A DNA stretch of 64,000 nucleotides from an uncultured Maribacter sp. (GCA_947504045.1 CANNFY010000003.1:248001-312000), one strand, 5' to 3'; shown: positions 53,085 through 63,332, counted from the stretch's first letter. Program-made: numbers and translations. The notes: a model not told the origin generated them from the letters alone.

Positions 53085-53120
53085 AAAGCGAAGGCTTATT
53101 TAGTTATAAACCTCCGCTTT
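53085..53120 (-). terminator. Terminator downstream of the FAH-family gene
   Basis: AAAGCGAAGG (53085-53094) / CCTCCGCTTT (53111-53120), a 10-bp stem with one G-T pair on the minus-strand RNA, 16-nt loop, followed on the minus strand by TTTTATTTTTG. It ends the UxaA-SDR-FAH unit. The remaining gap to the lactate dehydrogenase gene (52907-53084) shows only AT-rich sequence. Confidence 0.75.
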
Positions 53121-53132
53121 AGTTGTTGGCAA

Positions 53133-53990
53133 TTATTTTTTATATGCAATAACATTTTGTTTTGATACGCCTAGACCTTCTATACCTAACTCCATAACGT
53201 CTCCTTCTTTTAAATAAGTAGGAGGTGTTAATCCTAAACCAACACCAAATGGTGTTCCTGTAGAGATAATGTCTCCTGGTAAAAGAGTCATAAATTGACT
53301 AATGTGGCTAACCACATGTTCTACATTAAATATAAAATCGGAAGTAGAACTATTTTGCATAATTTCTCCATTTAATTTTAACCATAGGTTTAAATTATTT
53401 GGGTCTTTAATTTCATCTTTAGTGGCAATAAATGGTCCGATAGGAGCAAAGGTATCGCAACCTTTACCTTTACACCATTGACCAGATTTTTCTATTTGAA
53501 AAGCACGTTCACTAACATCGTTATGTAAAACATAACCTGCAATATGATCATAGGCATCTGCTTCTTCAACATAAGACGCTTTTTTTCCTATAACAATTGC
53601 TAGTTCTACTTCCCAATCAGATTTTTCACTGTTTTTAGGAATAATAACATCATCATTTGGACCAACTAAAGCTGTTGTAGATTTAAAAAATAGAACAGGT
53701 TCTTTTGGTATATCCATACCGGCTTCTTCTGCATGCTGTGCATAATTTAATCCAACACATACAATTTTAGATGGGCGAGTTAATGGAGCTCCTAAGCGAA
53801 CTTCATCTCCAATTTCTGGGCAAGATTTTTCATTAGAAGCTAACCATGTTGTTAGTTTTTCTATACCATTATTTCCAAAAAAGTCTTCGTTATAATCTGA
53901 ACCAAAAGCAGATACATCTATTTTAGTTCCGTTAGCTAATTGTACTCCAGGTTTTTCTTCTCCTTCGTTTCCAAATCTTATTAATTTCAT
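53133..53990 (-). CDS. FAH-family hydrolase, probable 2,4-diketo-3-deoxy-L-fuconate hydrolase
   Basis: 285 residues of fumarylacetoacetate-hydrolase fold: KIVCVGLNYAQHAEEAGM, PVLFFKSTTALVGPNDDVI, metal-site DWEVELAIVIGKKAS (EVE plus downstream Asp), and STGTPFGVGLGLTPPTYL. In oxidative L-fucose catabolism this family splits 2,4-diketo-3-deoxy-L-fuconate into pyruvate and L-lactate. The neighbours (SDR, UxaA dehydratase, FMN lactate dehydrogenase, FucP) fit that assignment. Alternative substrates of the family (other 2,4-diketo acids) cannot be excluded from sequence. Confidence 0.85.
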   Translation of the reverse strand: MKLIRFGNEGEEKPGVQLANGTKIDVSAFGSDYNEDFFGNNGIEKLTTWLASNEKSCPEIGDEVRLGAPLTRPSKIVCVGLNYAQHAEEAGMDIPKEPVLFFKSTTALVGPNDDVIIPKNSEKSDWEVELAIVIGKKASYVEEADAYDHIAGYVLHNDVSERAFQIEKSGQWCKGKGCDTFAPIGPFIATKDEIKDPNNLNLWLKLNGEIMQNSSTSDFIFNVEHVVSHISQFMTLLPGDIISTGTPFGVGLGLTPPTYLKEGDVMELGIEGLGVSKQNVIAYKK

Positions 53991-54019
53991 AAATTTATTT
54001 TTTATATAGTATTATTTTA

Positions 54020-54796
54020 TTATCCATTTAATGTTATAAACCCACCATCTATTGGGTAATTTGTTCCTGTAATAAAGGAAGCTTCTTCGGAACAAAGAAA
54101 TAATGATAGGTCTGCAATTTCTTGTGTGCTTCCCATTCTTCCTATTGGTTGTGTTTTAGAAAGTTTGTCAAACATTTCCTCTTCTTTTCCTGGGTAGTTT
54201 TTCTTAATAAAACCATCAACAAAAGGCGTGTGTACTCTTCCAGGGGCAATACAATTACATCGTATGCCATCTGTTATATAATCTTTAGCAATGGAGTATG
54301 TCATTGTTAATACAGCTCCTTTTGTCATAGAATATGCAAAACGGTCTGTTATACCAACTACAGATGCTATAGATGCTAAATTTAAAATAACTCCACCACC
54401 ATTTTTTAAAGATGGAATAGCTGCTTTTATACAATTGTAAACCCCTTTAATATTAACTTGGTAAAGTTTGTCTAAATCATTTTCTTCTACAGCTTCAATA
54501 TTACCTACGTGTGCAATTCCAGCGTTGTTAACTAGAATATCAATTTTTTCTTCTTTGGTAATATTTTCGATTATATTCTGTACATTTTTGGTATCACTTA
54601 CATCGCATTTATGTGCAGCTGCAAGATTTCCTTTTTCTTTAATTTCAGTAACAATTTCTTGTGCGGCGTCAATATTAAAATCTAATATATGTACTTTAGC
54701 ACCTTGTTCCGCAAAGGTTAAAGAAATTGCTTTTCCAATTCCGCTACCTCCACCAGTAACTATTGCTACTTTGTTTTTTAAACTAAATTTTGTCAT
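54020..54796 (-). CDS. SDR-family oxidoreductase, probable 2-keto-3-deoxy-L-fuconate dehydrogenase
   Basis: 258 residues, classical short-chain dehydrogenase: NAD(P)-binding VTGGGSGIGKAISL (about 13-26), the acidic end of strand 2 (HILDFN, favouring NAD), NNAGIAHVG, and the catalytic YSMTKGAV (Tyr and Lys), with PIDGGFITLNG at the C-terminus. The position between the FAH hydrolase and UxaA dehydratase supports oxidation of 2-keto-3-deoxy-L-fuconate to the diketo acid. It could instead be an L-fucose dehydrogenase, since members of both steps are SDRs. Confidence 0.85.
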   Translation of the reverse strand: MTKFSLKNKVAIVTGGGSGIGKAISLTFAEQGAKVHILDFNIDAAQEIVTEIKEKGNLAAAHKCDVSDTKNVQNIIENITKEEKIDILVNNAGIAHVGNIEAVEENDLDKLYQVNIKGVYNCIKAAIPSLKNGGGVILNLASIASVVGITDRFAYSMTKGAVLTMTYSIAKDYITDGIRCNCIAPGRVHTPFVDGFIKKNYPGKEEEMFDKLSKTQPIGRMGSTQEIADLSLFLCSEEASFITGTNYPIDGGFITLNG

Positions 54797-54829
54797 TACT
54801 ATTTAGATATAAATTTTAATTGATTTTTA

Positions 54830-56491
54830 TTACAGAGACATACCTCGTTTCCATGGTATAAAATCGTCTTGTCTTAATTGTTTTGCTTTTGTTAATTTAC
54901 CACTAGCTACTTCTATAACATGTTCTAAAAGAGCTTCTCCAGTTTCTTCTATAGTTGTAATACCTTCAATAATAGTACCTGCATTAAAGTCTATAATGTC
55001 TGGCATTTTCTTATATAAGGTAGTGTTTGTTGCTACTTTTATTACAGGTGTAATTGGGTTTCCGGTTGGGGTGCCTAAACCTGTGGTAAATAATATAATA
55101 TTAGAACCTGAACCAGCTAAACCGGTTGTAGATTCAACATCATTCCCCGGTGTACAAAGTAAATTTAAACCGGGTTTTTCTACTTGCTCTGTATAATCTA
55201 AAACATCTTCTACAGGAGAAGTTCCTCCTTTTTTTGCAGCTCCAGCAGATTTTATGGCGTCTGTAATTAAGCCATCTTTAATATTTCCGGGAGAAGGGTT
55301 GGCATAAAAACCAGAGCCTAAAGCATCTGCTTTTTCATTGTAAGTAGACATGATAGTAGAAAATTTTGTAGCCTTTTCTTTACTAGTACATCTATTAATT
55401 AATTCTTGCTCAACACCATTTAATTCTGGAAATTCTGAAAGTACTGTTGCCCCTCCTAAACCAACAATTAAATCGGATACATAACCTAGTGTAGGGTTTG
55501 CAGAAATACCTGAAAATCCGTCTGAACCACCACATTCTAAGCCTATAACTAACTTACTTAGTGGTGCAGGCTTACGTTCTATTTTATTAGCTTCAATTAA
55601 TCCAACAAATGTTTTTTTAACTGCATCTGCAAGTAATTCCTGCTCAGAAACACTTTGTTGTTGTTCTAAAATATAAACAGGTTTTTTATTATTTGGAGCC
55701 ATTTTAGCAAGTGCTTTTTCTAAAATACTAGCTTGTGCATGTTGGCAACCTAAACTTAAAACAGTTGCACCTGCTACATTAGGGTTATTTATGTAACCTG
55801 CTAACAAATGGCATAGTGCAACAGAGTCTGATGTTGCTCCACCACAGCCACCGTCATGAGTTAAAAAATGAATGCCATCTACATTCGGAAATAAAGGATT
55901 TTTGTATTTTTTTTCGGTCTCTTTTAAAATATTTCTTTCTAAAATAGTTTCAGAAGATGCACCATTTGTATAGTCGTTAATTAAAGCATCTACATCTAAA
56001 CCTAAATGTTGTTGTTTACCAAAACCTAATTTTTCTACTAAAGCTTGTTGTAATACTTCTACATTTCTATTTTGACAAAATACTAAAGGAATTATTAACC
56101 AATTATTTTCAGTTCCTACTTTACCGTCAGATCTATGGTAGCCATTAAATGTTTTGTGTATAAATTTAGATAGGTCTGGTGCTTGCCATTTTTCTTGTTT
56201 TTCAGAGTCTTTTACAGCGTATTTTTCGGTATCATGTACTAAGTTAGTTGTACTAATAAGAGCACCTTTAAGAATTTCTTTTTTAGCTCTACCAACTAAA
56301 ACACCATACATATATACGGGATCTTCCTTTTGTAAATTTTCTGTAGCAAATTTATGTTTAGAAGCAATTGTATCTTGTATAATATATTCTTGCGAATTAA
56401 AGATGACTTTTTCTCCTTTTTCTAAATTGGTTAATGCTACTAAAACATTATCCTTTGGATGAATTTGTAAAATTTTTTTCTGATTACTCAT
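54830..56491 (-). CDS. UxaA-family sugar-acid dehydratase (altronate/fuconate dehydratase type)
   Basis: 553 residues from ATG 56491; a TTG two codons earlier is rejected. The N-terminal SAF-like domain (about 1-85; HPKDNVLVALTNLEKGEK) is followed by the UxaA core (about 115-540): FNGYHRSDGKVGTENNWLII, FLTHDGGCGGATSD, LGCQHAQASILEKAL, GLECGGSDGFSGISANP and CTPGNDVESTTGLAG, with several Cys for metal or Fe-S binding. Family members dehydrate altronate or galactarate. Here the neighbours point to L-fuconate or a similar 6-deoxy sugar acid, which is inference. Confidence 0.85.
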   Translation of the reverse strand: MSNQKKILQIHPKDNVLVALTNLEKGEKVIFNSQEYIIQDTIASKHKFATENLQKEDPVYMYGVLVGRAKKEILKGALISTTNLVHDTEKYAVKDSEKQEKWQAPDLSKFIHKTFNGYHRSDGKVGTENNWLIIPLVFCQNRNVEVLQQALVEKLGFGKQQHLGLDVDALINDYTNGASSETILERNILKETEKKYKNPLFPNVDGIHFLTHDGGCGGATSDSVALCHLLAGYINNPNVAGATVLSLGCQHAQASILEKALAKMAPNNKKPVYILEQQQSVSEQELLADAVKKTFVGLIEANKIERKPAPLSKLVIGLECGGSDGFSGISANPTLGYVSDLIVGLGGATVLSEFPELNGVEQELINRCTSKEKATKFSTIMSTYNEKADALGSGFYANPSPGNIKDGLITDAIKSAGAAKKGGTSPVEDVLDYTEQVEKPGLNLLCTPGNDVESTTGLAGSGSNIILFTTGLGTPTGNPITPVIKVATNTTLYKKMPDIIDFNAGTIIEGITTIEETGEALLEHVIEVASGKLTKAKQLRQDDFIPWKRGMSL

Positions 56492-56635
56492 GTACAATTA
56501 AATCTTAGTATTTTAATGTTACAATAGTAAGTACAATAAAAAAGCGTGTGTTGTGATAATTTGGCTAATTATAATACTAATATTGCTTTAAGATAAGATT
56601 TTAATTGCAGTAATGTAAAATAGAATGTATTTTAA

Positions 56636-57514
56636 TTAAATAATAGAGGTGTTTACTTTGTATTTTTTTAGGTATTGTGATGGGGTGCATTTCATTACAA
56701 TTTTAAATTGTCTATTAAAATTTGAAATGTTTTTAAAACCAGATTCATACGAAATAGCAGCTATATTAAATTTGTTTTCTATAAGTAATTTACAAGCATA
56801 GCCAATGCGTATTTCTGTAACATATTGCGAAAAAGTTTTACGATTTACACGTTTAAAATATCTACTAAAGGCAGAAGTATTCATATGCGCAATATTAGCA
56901 GCTGTTTCTAAACTAATTTCTTTATTAAAATTTTTAAAAATATAAGCTTGTACTTTGTCTTGGGTATCGCTTTTAGTAGATTTATAGGAATTAATATACC
57001 CTTGACTAGCTAATCGTTTTGTTTTAGTGTGTTTTGCTAGTTTATTTAATATAATTAAAAAAGCTACCGTTTTATCAAAACCTTTTAGTTCTACCATGTC
57101 TTGAATTTCGGTGATTAATTTTTTGCCAATATTCAAAAACTTTAATCCATATTTTGCTCTCTCAAAAAGTTCTAAAATGTGAATCATTTCTGGTGTTTCA
57201 AAAAAGGCTTTACCTAAATAATCTTGTTTAAAATGCACCGCTATAGCTTTAGCTGGTTGGGTAGAGTTTTGAGCAAAATACCCTTCATCATTAAGCCACA
57301 TATGTGGTAAATCTTTTCCAATTAAAACCACATCACCTACCTTAAATTTTTCTATACCATCTCCTACAAAAAAAGTTCCTTCACTTTTTAAAATTATTAC
57401 AAGTTCTAATTCTGGATGATAGTGCCATATTTTTAAAAAATAAGGATACTCATTCACCTTTGTAGTAAATGAGCTATTGGTAATGCTACTTCGGTCTAAT
57501 AAATGAAGCTTCAT
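56636..57514 (-). CDS. AraC-family transcriptional regulator with cupin sensor domain
   Basis: 292 residues: an N-terminal cupin/AraC-binding domain (about 15-110; YHPELELVIILKSEGTFFVG and GDVVLIGKDLPHMW) and a C-terminal double helix-turn-helix (about 190-290; VQAYIFKNFNKEISLETAAN, MNTSAFSRYFKRVN, FKNISNFNRQFK). It is divergent from the large hybrid sensor gene and upstream of the fucose-type operon on the same strand, so it probably activates that operon in response to a sugar. Confidence 0.9.
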   Translation of the reverse strand: MKLHLLDRSSITNSSFTTKVNEYPYFLKIWHYHPELELVIILKSEGTFFVGDGIEKFKVGDVVLIGKDLPHMWLNDEGYFAQNSTQPAKAIAVHFKQDYLGKAFFETPEMIHILELFERAKYGLKFLNIGKKLITEIQDMVELKGFDKTVAFLIILNKLAKHTKTKRLASQGYINSYKSTKSDTQDKVQAYIFKNFNKEISLETAANIAHMNTSAFSRYFKRVNRKTFSQYVTEIRIGYACKLLIENKFNIAAISYESGFKNISNFNRQFKIVMKCTPSQYLKKYKVNTSII

Positions 57515-57793
57515 GGGCTTTTGTATAATACTTTTTTGTTTAAAAATACATATATATTATTTTAATAGGCAAAATTACTATCAATAGTTAAGTAGATATT
57601 TCTTTGGATTATGTTTTTTAAATTTATTATATTGATAATAAAAAAGCGGTATTGGCAAATAAAATTATGTTTTGTTACGAAAATTTTATTATTTATTTAA
57701 AAACTAATAGGCGAAAATTATTATATATTAAATAATAAAGTTTTATTTGTTATTACATAACCACACAATTAGTTCCTAAATTTTAGATTTAAA

Positions 57794-60700
57794 ATGCATT
57801 TAAAAAAATACTTTCTACTTCTTTTAATTTTATTTTCTACAATTGTTTTTGGGCAATATAATAATCTAAGGTTTGAAAACTTAGATACGTTTAATGGTTT
57901 GTCTAGTAGTACATGTTTAGAAATTTTTGAAGATAAAGAGGGGTTTTTATGGTTCGGAACTATTGACGGTTTAAACAAGTATAACGGTTATGAGTTTGAA
58001 ATTTTTAGATCTGCTTTAAACAATAAAAACTCTATAAGTAATAACAGAATTAGTGCTATTGAGGAAGACGCCAAAGGCTATTTATGGATAGGAACTAATA
58101 ATGGCCTTAACTTATTTAATAAAGAAACTAATTGTTTTACAAGAATAAACCTTTACAGCCAATTATCTCTTTCTAATAATTTACAAAAAATTATTAATGA
58201 TTTATTGTACGATGCCAGTACAAACACCTTGTGGGTTGCAACAAATATTGGTGTTATAAAAATTGATTTAAATGCGTATGATATTGATAAAGAAAATTTT
58301 GAGTTTTCATACTATATAAACGATCCTTCCAACTTTAATTCTATAGATAATAATAGAGTAAATGTTATTGTAAAAGATGAACATAATAGTATTTGGATTA
58401 GTACTAATGGCGATAATTTAAATAGATATAATCCTGAAAAAGATAATTTTGATAGAGTTTATATAGAAAAACAAGAGCCTTACGAGTTAGATCATATACC
58501 AAAGAAAGTTTTTATAGATGTTGATGGCGATTTTTGGATTGGTAACGATTTTTCTAATTTAATTTTATGGAATAGAAAGAAAAATGAATTTAAACATGTG
58601 TCTTTTGTAAATAATACAACTCCAATTTTTGATATATATCAAGATAAGAATAAAACATTTTGGGTGTCTACAGACGTACACGGAATGTTCCTATTTAAGA
58701 AAGGAGAAAGTACTATAGAAAAACATATTACTAATAATTTTTCGGACTCTTTTTCTTTACCCAATAATAAACCAACAAAAATATATGAAGACAGTAATGG
58801 CATTTTATGGTTTGGTAGTCATGATAAAGGTGTTAGTAAATTAAACCCAACTAACTACTCGTTTCAACATTATTATTACCAGCCAAATAATCCTAATGGT
58901 TTAAATGAAAAAACAGTGCAGTCTGTTTTAGAAGATTCTAAAGAAAGAATTTGGATTAGTGCTTATAATGGTGGGTTAAATTCTTTTGACGAAGAAACTC
59001 AGACATTTAAAAATTATACCAATTCTTTAAGTTCTACTAAAATTATGTACACTTTTGAGTGTCATGATGGATCTATATGGGTTTGTACACTAGATGGTGG
59101 TGTAAATAAATTTAATCCAGATACAGGTGTTTTTGAAACTTTTTTGCATGATAATAAAAACATAAATTCTATAGGGCAAAATTCTGTTTGGACAGGTGTT
59201 GAAGATTATAAAGATAGAATATGGTTTGGTTTAAGAACAGAAGGTATTAGTGTTTATAATCCAAAAACTAAAAAATTTAAAAACTATAAAAGTATATATG
59301 GTAAAGAAAATAATTTAGTTAGCAACTCGGTTATTTGCACATTTATAGACTCTAAAAACAGATTGTTTATTGGTACCTCTTTAGGTTTAAATGTTGTAGA
59401 CTTAAATACGTTAAAAGGTTTTATACCTAAAGACATAGAGTTTAGGCATGTAAAAGAAAAAGGTATAGAAGGTGGTGGTGTAAATTATGTAACAGAAGAT
59501 CACTTAGGTAACATTTGGTTAGGTTCCGATAGTGGCGTATATAAATTGGACGCTAATTTAAATCTAGTAAAATCGTACTCCTCTCAAAACGGATTGCCAA
59601 ATAATCTTGTAGTAGGAGTTAAAGAAGATGATAATTATAATATTTGGATTACTACAAAAGGAGGATTGTCTTTACTTAATCCACAAACACATCAATTCAA
59701 AAATTTTAATGAACATGACGGCTTACAGGGTATTGAATTTCAAAGTAAATCTATAGAAAAAACCAAAAACGGGCGCATAATTATTGGCGGCATTAATGGG
59801 TTTAATATTTTTCAGCCTAATGATATTAAAATATCTAATTCTACTACTATAATACCTCAAATAACAAAGTTTAAGTTAAACAATAAAAATGTTGTTGCAG
59901 GAGATTCTATAAACGGAAGAGTTTTAATAAACAAAGGCATTTCTCAAATAAAAGACTTACAATTAAAATATGATGAAAATTATATTTCTTTTGAATTTGT
60001 AGCACTAAATTTTGATAATACAGAGCAAGTACAATATGCATATAGAATGCAAGGGCTAGATAATGAGTTTATTCCTATAGGAAACACAAGGGTAGTAAAT
60101 CTTTCTAATTTAGAATATGGCGATTATACTTTTGAGGTAAAAGCATCTGCCAATGGCCAATGGGAAAATGCAAAACCAAAATTTATAAACATAAAAATAA
60201 CACCACCAATTTGGAAAACCTGGTGGGCTTATTTAGCATACTTTATTCTTGGGTTATTATTGTTTTGGGTTATTACTTATTACTATACCATAAAAGTACA
60301 AGAAGAACAACAGCATGAGCTGGATCAGATGAAATTAAAGTTTTTTGTTAATGTTTCTCATGAATTTAGAACACCATTAACACTAATTCTTAATCCAGTA
60401 GATAAGATTTTATCCAATTTTAATAACGACCCCGAAATAACAAAAAAATCTGCAATATCTATACAACGTAGTGCAAGAAGGCTTTTACACCTTGTAAATC
60501 AATTATTAGATTACAGAAAAATGGATGTGGGTATGTTTCCGCTACAGTTAGAAAAAGGAGATATTGTAAGTTTTAGTAAAGACATTTTTTCACTATTTAC
60601 AGGCCTAGCAAATAAAAAACAAATTAACTATAAATTTAAAGCAACTTCCGAGAGTATAAAGTGCCTTTTCGACTTTGATAAAGTTGAAAAAATTATCACA

Positions 60701-61966
60701 AATTTAGTATCTAATGCAATTAAATTTACAGATAATGGGGGCTCTATAACTGTTTTAGTTAGTAAGGTTAAGGGACAAGAAAAAAAATCTAACATCCCAT
60801 TTTTGAAAAAGAAAAAACTAACCAACTATATAAAAATAGAAATAAAAGATACCGGTGTTGGTTTAGACAAAGAAGAGCAAAAAAATATTTTTTCTAGATT
60901 TTATAATGTAGACGTAACCAAAACCGGTACAGGTATTGGGCTTAACTTTACAAAAGGTTTAGTAGAAATACATGGCGGAGAAATTCACGTAGAAAGTAAG
61001 CATAAAGTAGGAACAACTTTTACCGTAAAATTACCATTAGATGTAAATTCGGAGCCTAAAAAAGTAGAAAATGTTAAAAATGAGTTTTTAATTAATTCTA
61101 TGAAAGCTGTAGAATATGATATGTTTATATCTAACAATACACTAATAACAGAAACGGACCAAAAAGAACCGGAAGATCCTAACCGAAGATTGCCAACTAT
61201 TCTTGTCGTAGAAGATAATAAAGAGTTACGTGTGCATTTGACTAATGATTTAAAAGAATCTTATATAGTTAAAGAAGCAGTAAATGGAGCAGAAGGTTTA
61301 AAAATGGTAAAAAAACATTTTCCAGATATAATTGTGAGCGATGTAATGATGCCTAAAATGGATGGGTTTGAAATGTGTAAAGCAATAAAAACAGACCTAG
61401 AAATTTGTCATATACCTATAATATTACTTACAGCAAGAACCCTAGAAGAAGATAGGATAGAAGGGTATGAAAATGGTGCAGATGGTTATTTATCCAAACC
61501 ATTTATTACAACGGTTTTAAAAGCTAGAATAAATAACTTGTTAGAAGCAAAAAACAGGTTGCAAAAAAGGTTTTCAGAAATTGGAGGAGTTTTACCTGCA
61601 AAAGAAGTAACAACAAATAACTTAGATGAAGCTTTTATAGATAAAGCAACTAGAGTAATTATAAAGAATGTGGGTAACATGGATTTTAAGCAAGACGATT
61701 TGCTTAAAGAAATGAATATTGGGCGGTCGCAATTTTATAGAAAAATAAATTCTATAACAGGTAATAATCCTAGTTATTTTATACGTACGGTACGTTTGCG
61801 CTATGCATCAGAATTACTATTAAAAAGTAATCATACCATAAAGGAAATTACTTATATGTCCGGTTTTAATTCTACTGCTTATTTTAGTAAAACTTTCCGA
61901 GAATTATTTAAGGTAACACCAAGCCAGTATATAGAAAAAAATAAAAAAGATACGCAAGACTTGTAG
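57794..61966 (+). CDS. Hybrid two-component system sensor/regulator (HTCS)
   Basis: 1390 residues in one chain. Order: signal peptide (1-20), a periplasmic double beta-propeller sensor made of reg_prop-type repeats (about 25-690; recurring patterns such as GFLWFGTIDGLNKYN, GYLWIGTNNGLNLF, NIWLGSDSGVYKL), a Y_Y_Y domain (about 700-800), one transmembrane helix (about 812-832), HisKA with FFVNVSHEFRTPL (phosphoacceptor His856), HATPase (LVSNAIKFTDNGG, IKDTGVGLD, GTGIGLNFTKGLVE), a receiver (ILVVEDNKELR, phosphoacceptor Asp1183 in DIIVSDVMMPKMDG) and a C-terminal AraC helix-turn-helix (about 1290-1385). HTCS proteins sense oligosaccharides in the periplasm and switch on polysaccharide-utilisation genes. 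The likely targets are the downstream genes. Confidence 0.96.
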   Translation: MHLKKYFLLLLILFSTIVFGQYNNLRFENLDTFNGLSSSTCLEIFEDKEGFLWFGTIDGLNKYNGYEFEIFRSALNNKNSISNNRISAIEEDAKGYLWIGTNNGLNLFNKETNCFTRINLYSQLSLSNNLQKIINDLLYDASTNTLWVATNIGVIKIDLNAYDIDKENFEFSYYINDPSNFNSIDNNRVNVIVKDEHNSIWISTNGDNLNRYNPEKDNFDRVYIEKQEPYELDHIPKKVFIDVDGDFWIGNDFSNLILWNRKKNEFKHVSFVNNTTPIFDIYQDKNKTFWVSTDVHGMFLFKKGESTIEKHITNNFSDSFSLPNNKPTKIYEDSNGILWFGSHDKGVSKLNPTNYSFQHYYYQPNNPNGLNEKTVQSVLEDSKERIWISAYNGGLNSFDEETQTFKNYTNSLSSTKIMYTFECHDGSIWVCTLDGGVNKFNPDTGVFETFLHDNKNINSIGQNSVWTGVEDYKDRIWFGLRTEGISVYNPKTKKFKNYKSIYGKENNLVSNSVICTFIDSKNRLFIGTSLGLNVVDLNTLKGFIPKDIEFRHVKEKGIEGGGVNYVTEDHLGNIWLGSDSGVYKLDANLNLVKSYSSQNGLPNNLVVGVKEDDNYNIWITTKGGLSLLNPQTHQFKNFNEHDGLQGIEFQSKSIEKTKNGRIIIGGINGFNIFQPNDIKISNSTTIIPQITKFKLNNKNVVAGDSINGRVLINKGISQIKDLQLKYDENYISFEFVALNFDNTEQVQYAYRMQGLDNEFIPIGNTRVVNLSNLEYGDYTFEVKASANGQWENAKPKFINIKITPPIWKTWWAYLAYFILGLLLFWVITYYYTIKVQEEQQHELDQMKLKFFVNVSHEFRTPLTLILNPVDKILSNFNNDPEITKKSAISIQRSARRLLHLVNQLLDYRKMDVGMFPLQLEKGDIVSFSKDIFSLFTGLANKKQINYKFKATSESIKCLFDFDKVEKIITNLVSNAIKFTDNGGSITVLVSKVKGQEKKSNIPFLKKKKLTNYIKIEIKDTGVGLDKEEQKNIFSRFYNVDVTKTGTGIGLNFTKGLVEIHGGEIHVESKHKVGTTFTVKLPLDVNSEPKKVENVKNEFLINSMKAVEYDMFISNNTLITETDQKEPEDPNRRLPTILVVEDNKELRVHLTNDLKESYIVKEAVNGAEGLKMVKKHFPDIIVSDVMMPKMDGFEMCKAIKTDLEICHIPIILLTARTLEEDRIEGYENGADGYLSKPFITTVLKARINNLLEAKNRLQKRFSEIGGVLPAKEVTTNNLDEAFIDKATRVIIKNVGNMDFKQDDLLKEMNIGRSQFYRKINSITGNNPSYFIRTVRLRYASELLLKSNHTIKEITYMSGFNSTAYFSKTFRELFKVTPSQYIEKNKKDTQDL

Positions 61967-62126
61967 TGTGTACAAAATGCATCTTTTGTCTATTAAATAC
62001 TTAATTGTTGTTTGCTGTAAGTAAGATAGTACAGTTCCTATTAATTATACAGGAACATGAGCACTATTTTATATGTAAAGAATCATGATTTATACTTCTC
62101 TAGACCTATAATTTTTACTATTGTAT

Positions 62127-62160
62127 TTTATAGAATAAAAGGGCTTTGCTTTATAGAATA
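62127..62160 (+). promoter_or_regulatory. Direct repeats upstream of the glycosidase-like gene
   Basis: TTTATAGAATA occurs at 62127-62137 and 62150-62160, 23 bp apart, about 90-120 bp before the ATG at 62247. An upstream 6-bp inverted repeat GTTCCT/AGGAAC (62034-62056) also lies in this 280-bp gap. The spacing of about two helical turns suits a dimeric regulator such as the AraC domain of the adjacent HTCS. Tentative. Confidence 0.35.
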
Positions 62161-62246
62161 GTACTATAACAAACATTGTTAGTGTAACTTTTAGGCAATT
62201 AATATCCTATCAACTTTAAAAAAATAACAGTAAAACCAATACAATA

Positions 62247-63332
62247 ATGAAATTGCTTTTTTTACTTTTTTTAGGAGCTATAAGCGTTTGTAACGCTCAA
62301 AATTTTATTATAGATAATTTAAAGCAGGCTCCAGTAAATGGAGGTTTGCAAATGGAAGAATATTGGGTTTGGGGAAGTTCTGTAATAAAAGGAGAAGATG
62401 ATAAATACCATATGTATGCTTCTAGATGGCCAAAAATGTTACCATTTCATCCGGGTTGGATGGTGGCTTCAGAAATTGTACATGCAGTGTCAGATACACC
62501 AGAAGGGCCATATAAATTTAAAGATGTTGCATTAGGAGCAAGAGGCGCTCAATATTGGGACGGTAAGTCTTGTCATAACCCTAAAATAGTAAAATACAAA
62601 GACACCTATATTATGTACTATATGGGCTCTACACATCCTTTTGAAGAAGTAACAAAAGAAAATGTAGCAAATTTTAATTTAAAAAGTAAATGGTGTATTG
62701 CTGGCCGTTGGGGTAAACGCGTTGGTATGGCAACATCTAAAAGCCCTAACGGGCCTTGGAAACGTTTAGATAGTCCTATTTTAGAGGTAAAACCTAATTC
62801 GTATTATAGTTATTTAACCTCAAATCCTTCACCATTAATAAAAGAAGACGGTTCTGTAATATTACTTTTTAAAGGAAGAAGTTATAAAAAAGATGCCATT
62901 ACCCATAGCGATATGGCTATAGGAGTAGCTACAGCAAAATCTTTTGATAGTCACTATACTGTAGTAGGAGACAAGCCATTGTTTTCTATGGAGCATTTTG
63001 GAGAAATAGAAGACCCACATTTGTGGAGTGATGCTACTGGGTTTCATATGATAGCCAAAGACCAAAGAGGTTTGTTAACCGGAGGGCACGGCGATGGTGT
63101 TTTAGCACATTCTGAAGACGGAATCAATTGGGTGGTAGATAAAAATCCAAAAGCGTATACAAAAACTGTTAAATGGGATAATGGTAAAACCATAAAACAA
63201 GGACAGTTAGAACGTCCTTTTGTACTTGTAGAAAATAAAGAGCCTACGCATATCTTTTTTGCTACAATGGATGGTAGTGGCGGATTTGCTAACGGAACAA
63301 AAACATGGAATATGGTAATTCCTTTAAAGTAA
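62247..63332 (+). CDS. Secreted five-bladed beta-propeller glycoside-hydrolase-like protein
   Basis: 361 residues: signal peptide (1-17, MKLLFLLFLGAISVCNA) and a propeller resembling the GH43/GH117/GH130 group. Blade motifs include VWGSSVIKGEDDKYHMYASR, CHNPKIVKYKDTYIMYYMGS, RVGMATSKSPNGPWKRLDSP, HFGEIEDPHLWSD and QLERPFVL. Acidic residues in GEIEDPHLW and near the other blade starts are candidate catalytic groups. I cannot place it in one CAZy family with certainty. It lies directly after the HTCS and before a sugar transporter, so it probably releases the sugar that the transporter imports. Confidence 0.72.
   Translation: MKLLFLLFLGAISVCNAQNFIIDNLKQAPVNGGLQMEEYWVWGSSVIKGEDDKYHMYASRWPKMLPFHPGWMVASEIVHAVSDTPEGPYKFKDVALGARGAQYWDGKSCHNPKIVKYKDTYIMYYMGSTHPFEEVTKENVANFNLKSKWCIAGRWGKRVGMATSKSPNGPWKRLDSPILEVKPNSYYSYLTSNPSPLIKEDGSVILLFKGRSYKKDAITHSDMAIGVATAKSFDSHYTVVGDKPLFSMEHFGEIEDPHLWSDATGFHMIAKDQRGLLTGGHGDGVLAHSEDGINWVVDKNPKAYTKTVKWDNGKTIKQGQLERPFVLVENKEPTHIFFATMDGSGGFANGTKTWNMVIPLK

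Noticed and set aside
62034-62056. GTTCCT/AGGAAC inverted repeat as an HTCS terminator
   Set aside because: Stem of only 6 bp and no T-run follows on the plus strand.
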